From JAQVSH01 sp964349835 (GTDB lineage: Bacteria; Bacteroidota; Bacteroidia; Bacteroidales; UBA4181), in NCBI GenBank assembly GCA_964349835.1, contig CAYGID010000046.1, forward strand, positions 1-17,525: a stretch of DNA of 17,525 nucleotides, in the 5' to 3' direction. The position numbers and the translations under genes are program-made. Under the pieces are notes generated by a model. That model saw only the letters and a list, made by a program, of their open reading frames with translations, made no database searches and was not told the origin of the DNA. Position 1 is the first letter of the stretch. Every line of letters starts with the position of its first letter. Of the stretch, positions 14,635 to 17,525 are shown piece after piece.

Positions 14635-16246
14635 TCTGTTCAAAGAAGTCGTTCCCTTTGTTGTCTACCAGGATAAAAGCGGGGAAGTCGACCACCTCAA
14701 TTTTCCAGATGGCCTCCATGCCCAATTCCGGGAATTCGAGACACTCCACCTTCTTGATGTTGTTTTGGGCCAAGATAGCGGCAGGGCCGCCGATGCTGCC
14801 CAGATAGAAGCCGCCGAACTTTGCACAGGCCTCGGTAACCTGTTTGCTTCGGTTCCCCTTGGCAATCATAATCATACTGCCGCCATTCGCCTGAAACTCG
14901 TTGACATACGAATCCATACGGCCTGCTGTGGTAGGCCCGAACGATCCGGATGCCATACCTGTAGGGGTCTTTGCCGGGCCGGCATAGTAGATGGGGTGAT
15001 CTTTTACGTACTGGGGCAGACCTTCGCCCGAGTCGATTTTCTCTTGGAGTTTAGCATGGGCAATATCGCGCCCCACCACAATGGTACCGGTGAGTGAGAG
15101 CCGAGTGGCAACCGGATATTTGTCAAGTTCGGCCAGCAGCTCCTTCATAGGCCGATTCAGGTCTATCTTCACCGCGTTGCCTTCGCCCTCGTTGCGAAGC
15201 GATTCGGGAATGAATTTGCCGGGGTTCTCTTCGAGTTTTTCGATCCAGATACCCTCTTTGTTGATTTTTGCTTTGATGTTTCGGTCGGCCGAACAGGATA
15301 CCCCGAGCCCTATGGGGCAGGAGGCGCCATGGCGAGGCAACCGGATAATACGGATATCATGGGCAAAGTGCTTGCCGCCGAACTGGGCGCCCAAACCGAT
15401 TCCCTGGGCAGCTTTCAACATTCTTTGTTCGAGCTCTATATCGCGGAAGGCGCGACCCAATTCGTTTCCGGTAACGGGCAGATCATCGTAATATTTGGCC
15501 GAAGCCAGCTTCACGGTTTTAAGGGTCATCTCGGCCGAGGTGCCCCCAATCACAAAGGCAATATGATAGGGAGGACAGGCGGCCGTGCCCAGCGACTTCA
15601 TCTTTTCGAGCAGAAACGCCTCCAGTTTTCCCGGAGTCAATAACGCCTTTGTCTCCTGATAGAGATAAGTTTTATTGGCCGATCCGCCCCCTTTCGAAAT
15701 GCAGAGAAACTTGTATTCATTTCCGGCTACGGCATAGAGGTCTATTTGTGCGGGCAGGTTGCAGCCTGTGTTCACCTCATTGTACATATCGAGGGCGGCA
15801 TTTTGCGAATAGCGAAGGTTCTCTTCGGTGTAGGTTTTGTACACCCCTTTCGACAGTGCCTCGGCGTCGTTACCCCCGGTAAACACATTCTCGCCCTTTT
15901 TTCCCATAATGATTGCGGTACCGGTATCCTGGCAAAAGGGCAAAACCCCTTTGGCAGCCACTTCGGCATTGCGCAAAAAGGTGAGCGCAACATACTTGTC
16001 ATTCTCACTGGATTCGGGATCATTCAGAATGTCAGCCACCTGTTTCTGATGTTCGGGTCGAAGCAGAAACGACACATCCTTAAAAGCGGTATTGGCCAGC
16101 ATGGTAAGGGCCTCCGGTTCGACATTCAGGATTTCGCGGCCGTCGAAGTTGCTTACCGACACATGGTTGGAGGTAAGAAGATAATATTCGGTCTGCTCTT
16201 TTCGCATGGGGAAAGGCTCCTGGTAGGTAAACGGAGGCGTAGGCAT
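14618..16246 (-). CDS. fumA: Class I fumarate hydratase ([4Fe-4S], FumA/FumB type)
   Basis: Oxygen-sensitive iron-sulphur enzyme that interconverts fumarate and malate, here probably in the reductive branch of fermentation that leads to succinate. The 542-residue length is full for the two-domain class I enzyme. The three cluster-binding cysteines are Cys105 (PFCQDTGT), Cys224 (TAACPPYHIA) and Cys318 (GVSCSADRN), at the same positions that I recall for E. coli FumA. Other landmarks are PAQIDLYAV (165-173), GGGSANKTYL (186-195), GLGAQFGGKH (284-292) and the C-terminal-domain motif GPTTAGRMDSYV. The start is the ATG at 16246. It lies 12 bp after the arsC-like stop codon, so the two genes are probably one transcript. 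The 3' end overlaps the convergent flavodoxin-like gene by 17 bp. Confidence 0.96.
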   Translation of the reverse strand: MPTPPFTYQEPFPMRKEQTEYYLLTSNHVSVSNFDGREILNVEPEALTMLANTAFKDVSFLLRPEHQKQVADILNDPESSENDKYVALTFLRNAEVAAKGVLPFCQDTGTAIIMGKKGENVFTGGNDAEALSKGVYKTYTEENLRYSQNAALDMYNEVNTGCNLPAQIDLYAVAGNEYKFLCISKGGGSANKTYLYQETKALLTPGKLEAFLLEKMKSLGTAACPPYHIAFVIGGTSAEMTLKTVKLASAKYYDDLPVTGNELGRAFRDIELEQRMLKAAQGIGLGAQFGGKHFAHDIRIIRLPRHGASCPIGLGVSCSADRNIKAKINKEGIWIEKLEENPGKFIPESLRNEGEGNAVKIDLNRPMKELLAELDKYPVATRLSLTGTIVVGRDIAHAKLQEKIDSGEGLPQYVKDHPIYYAGPAKTPTGMASGSFGPTTAGRMDSYVNEFQANGGSMIMIAKGNRSKQVTEACAKFGGFYLGSIGGPAAILAQNNIKKVECLEFPELGMEAIWKIEVVDFPAFILVDNKGNDFFEQIKVCR

Positions 16247-16258
16247 AGCGCTAACGGT

Positions 16259-16633
16259 TTAAAGGTTTGTATTTTGTAATTCGGTACAATGATTCAGCAG
16301 GGGAAGAGCCATCTCGGGAGGCACGGCTATAACGGCCATGGTATTCGTTTCTATCACAGGTCGTTGCAAAAGCGAGGGGTTCTCAGAAATGAGTCTAAAC
16401 CACTCATGGGGCAGAAACGACCTCCCCTTTAACTCTTGTTGGTAGAGGCGATCCTGGGTGCGCACCATCTTTTCGGGAGCAAGGTTCAGTTTCATCGACA
16501 ACCGGGCCACCTCTTCGGGGGTGAGCCCACTCTTCATATAATCGCGAATTTCGGGCACAAAATGTGCTGCCTGCAGGAATTGCAATCCTGCACGGCTCTT
16601 TTGGCAACGGGGATTATGGTATATGCGCAACAT
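16259..16633 (-). CDS. ArsC/Spx-family arsenate reductase-like protein
   Basis: A 124-residue thioredoxin-fold protein of the ArsC family. It begins MLRIYHNPRCQKSRAGL, where Cys9 and the following Lys-Ser-Arg occupy the ArsC active-site position, and it ends with the typical PSLLQRPVIE segment (about 91-100). I chose the ATG at 16633 because the conserved family start is exactly there. The frame extends 37 codons upstream, but those residues are not ArsC-like and would overlap the HAD gene. Glutaredoxin-coupled arsenate reduction is the family reaction, but many Bacteroidales members of this YfgD-like type are not in arsenic operons, and this one sits before fumarase. The true role is therefore uncertain. 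A -7 box (16651-16658) lies 17 bp upstream. Confidence 0.82.
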   Translation of the reverse strand: MLRIYHNPRCQKSRAGLQFLQAAHFVPEIRDYMKSGLTPEEVARLSMKLNLAPEKMVRTQDRLYQQELKGRSFLPHEWFRLISENPSLLQRPVIETNTMAVIAVPPEMALPLLNHCTELQNTNL

Positions 16634-16650
16634 CTGATTTCTCGTGCCTG

Positions 16651-16658
16651 CAAAGGTA
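16651..16658 (-). promoter_or_regulatory. Bacteroidetes -7 element for the arsC-like/fumarase unit
   Basis: On the minus strand this reads TACCTTTG, an exact TAnnTTTG match, 17 bp upstream of the arsC-like ATG. A TTG lies further upstream than the usual -33 distance. The box would allow arsC-like plus fumarase to be transcribed separately from the HAD gene. Confidence 0.5.
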
Positions 16659-16694
16659 ACGAAAATCACTCTGTTTTTGAATTCAACAACCGTT

Positions 16695-17366
16695 TCAGAC
16701 CAGAAGTTCGCGCAAACTTTTGCCGGCCTGCCAGTGCAGCCCAAACATGCCCGATTTCACGGCCGCCTCCACATTAGCCCACAGATCGTCGATAAAGAGG
16801 GTTTCGGCAGGATCTACTCCGGCCAGCCCGATCACTTTGCGAAAAGCCTCAACCGAAGGTTTACGTAATTGCAGTTCGTGCGAAAAGAAACATTTCTTGA
16901 AACGCTCTCTCAACACCGGATAACCGAACTCATTGAGGAGCCTCGCCTCATAATAGCGCATATGAATGGCGTTGGTATTGCTAAACAGAAAGAGCCGATA
17001 GCGGGCAGCCAGTTTCTGTAGCACCATCTCATTTCCGACAGGAAGCTCGCCCAGCATGCTGTTCCACGCCTTATCTATCTCCTCATCGCTCACCGGCAAG
17101 CCCCCAAGCATCGCACGGATAGCGTCTCTAAAGGCCTCGTCTGATACGCTGCCGGTTTCGAAAGCGTGGAAGAGAGGCATCGCCATAATGGCCTCCATCT
17201 CGGTATCGGATTTTTCGTGTAACGGCGGCCACATCCGCATAGCAGCCACGCAACGATCAATTCTGAGCCGGATTACCACATTCCCCAGATCGAAAATCAG
17301 ATTTTTAATGGTTTGCGAACCATTTATACTCGGAACAATACGGTGCCTGACACTGTTCGAAATCAT
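16695..17366 (-). CDS. HAD-superfamily phosphatase, YihX-like subfamily
   Basis: A 223-residue HAD subfamily IA hydrolase. Motif I is IFDLGNVVI with nucleophile Asp26; the usual second aspartate is Gly28, as also seen in the YihX (alpha-glucose-1-phosphate phosphatase) group. The cap helices span about residues 36-110. Motif II is FLFSNTN (Ser129), motif III Lys169 in LRKPSVEAF, and motif IV FIDDLWANVEAA (Asp193, Asp194). Asn132 follows motif II as in YihX. The substrate is inferred only by similarity. The sole upstream ATG (17366) gives about 20 residues before the fold that are not conserved in type, so the real start could be later at a non-ATG codon. The stop lies 61 bp before the arsC-like start, and the order HAD, arsC-like, fumarase is compatible with partial read-through. 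Confidence 0.85.
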   Translation of the reverse strand: MISNSVRHRIVPSINGSQTIKNLIFDLGNVVIRLRIDRCVAAMRMWPPLHEKSDTEMEAIMAMPLFHAFETGSVSDEAFRDAIRAMLGGLPVSDEEIDKAWNSMLGELPVGNEMVLQKLAARYRLFLFSNTNAIHMRYYEARLLNEFGYPVLRERFKKCFFSHELQLRKPSVEAFRKVIGLAGVDPAETLFIDDLWANVEAAVKSGMFGLHWQAGKSLRELLV

Positions 17367-17393
17367 AAATTATCGGTTTTTTACCCTTACGCG

Positions 17394-17424
17394 TTGACGA
17401 AGTAACTGCAAATATGTAAATTTG
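17394..17424 (+). promoter_or_regulatory. Promoter of the tRNA gene
   Basis: TTG (17394-17396) and TAAATTTG (17417-17424, exact TAnnTTTG) are exactly 20 bp apart. The -7 box is embedded in the dyad GCAAAT-n6-ATTTGC (17408-17425). The tRNA begins about 40 bp downstream. Confidence 0.75.
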
Positions 17425-17435
17425 CGCTCCCATTC

Positions 17436-17450
17436 GCCCCATGGAGGGGC
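17436..17450 (+). promoter_or_regulatory. Short GC-rich hairpin in the tRNA leader
   Basis: GCCCC (17436-17440) and GGGGC (17446-17450) form a perfect 5-bp stem with a 5-nt loop, followed by AACTTTTTAT. It lies between the predicted transcription start and the mature tRNA. It could be a processing or attenuator structure; the stem is short for a terminator. Confidence 0.35.
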
Positions 17451-17464
17451 AACTTTTTATATTA

Positions 17465-17525
17465 GGGCCTATAGCTCAGTTGGTTAGTAGCACCTGACTC
17501 ATAATCAGGGGGTCGCTGGTTCAAG
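17465..17525 (+). tRNA. tRNA with CAT anticodon (elongator Met or Ile2), 3' end cut off
   Basis: The acceptor 5' strand is GGGCCTA (17465-17471), then TA and the D-arm from GCTC (17474-17477). The anticodon stem CCTGA/TCAGG (17493-17497, 17505-17509) closes the loop CTCATAA with anticodon CAT at 17500-17502. A variable region and the T-stem GCTGG with TTCAAG follow, and the window ends inside the T-arm. CAT can mean elongator Met or lysidine-modified Ile2; the T-arm is reminiscent of E. coli Ile2, but identity is not settled. The D-arm reads TTAGTAGC where TTAGAGC is expected, an extra T (17488) that breaks the fourth D-stem pair. Confidence 0.85.

Noticed and set aside
14591..15097. Plus-strand frame of 168 codons opposite fumarase
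   Set aside because: Antisense to conserved fumarase sequence, with no domain and no promoter.
975..16633. An arsenic resistance system formed by the ArsP-like permease and the ArsC-like protein
   Set aside because: The genes are about 15 kb apart on opposite strands with unrelated genes between and no ArsR regulator.
16634..16744. A 37-codon N-terminal extension of the ArsC-like protein
   Set aside because: The conserved ArsC start MLRIYHNPRC falls exactly at 16633; the extension overlaps the HAD gene and spans the -7 box.
16695..17366. Loss of a catalytic aspartate (DLG instead of DxD) as evidence of an inactive HAD protein
   Set aside because: The same DLGN form occurs in the active YihX-like group, and the other three motifs are intact.

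Overview
The window looks like ordinary chromosome of a member of the Bacteroidales (Bacteroidota). Three things suggest this. Most gene starts lie just downstream of the phylum's TAnnTTTG -7 element, often with a TTG/TTTG about 20 bp upstream. Starts generally lack a Shine-Dalgarno sequence. The gene families are Bacteroidales-like: era-der pair, class I fumarase, PAS/hybrid sensor kinases, lipoprotein six-hairpin glycosidase, NamZ/DUF1343 muramidase, LolC/E-like permease. Base composition is roughly balanced and I see no clear switch in codon style. I found no phage genes, integrase, transposase, CRISPR array or rRNA.

Layout. 1-791 (-) is the N-terminal part of a PAS sensor protein cut by the window edge. 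975-1943 (+) is an ArsP/DUF318-type permease with the CSCSS motif. 1945-3624 (-) is a secreted NamZ-type exo-muramidase carrying a perfect 501-bp in-frame internal tandem duplication. 3771-5012 (+) is a LolC/E-type ABC permease. 5072-7288 (+) holds the GTPases Era and Der. 7293-7853 (-) is a nitroreductase. 8038-10251 (+) is a large lipoprotein with a six-hairpin glycosidase-like core and a C-terminal CBM6/35-like domain. 10322-10492 (+) is a 56-residue 2[4Fe-4S] ferredoxin followed by a strong intrinsic terminator. 10671-11942 and 12044-13996 (+) are a GAF-type histidine kinase and a PAS-PAS hybrid histidine kinase, followed at 14038-14634 by a flavodoxin-fold protein with a Tat-like leader. 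17366-14618 (-) reads HAD phosphatase, ArsC-like reductase, class I fumarase. From 17465 a CAT-anticodon tRNA runs off the end. No gene-free stretch exceeds 300 bases; the largest gaps (792-974, 7854-8037, 10493-10670) hold promoters, dyads and one terminator.

How the parts relate. Era and Der are a ribosome-assembly pair. The HAD, ArsC-like and fumarase genes are close enough to share transcripts, but arsC has its own -7 box. The ferredoxin, two kinases and flavodoxin-like gene form a co-directional redox/signalling neighbourhood in which no DNA-binding output regulator is present. Three convergent gene pairs abut or overlap with no visible terminator.

I see no convincing undescribed multi-gene system. 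The points most worth a second look are the NamZ duplication (recent event or assembly artefact), the extra base in the tRNA D-arm, a 30-codon leader ORF that overlaps the glycosidase start as ATGA, and the sensor/redox cluster.
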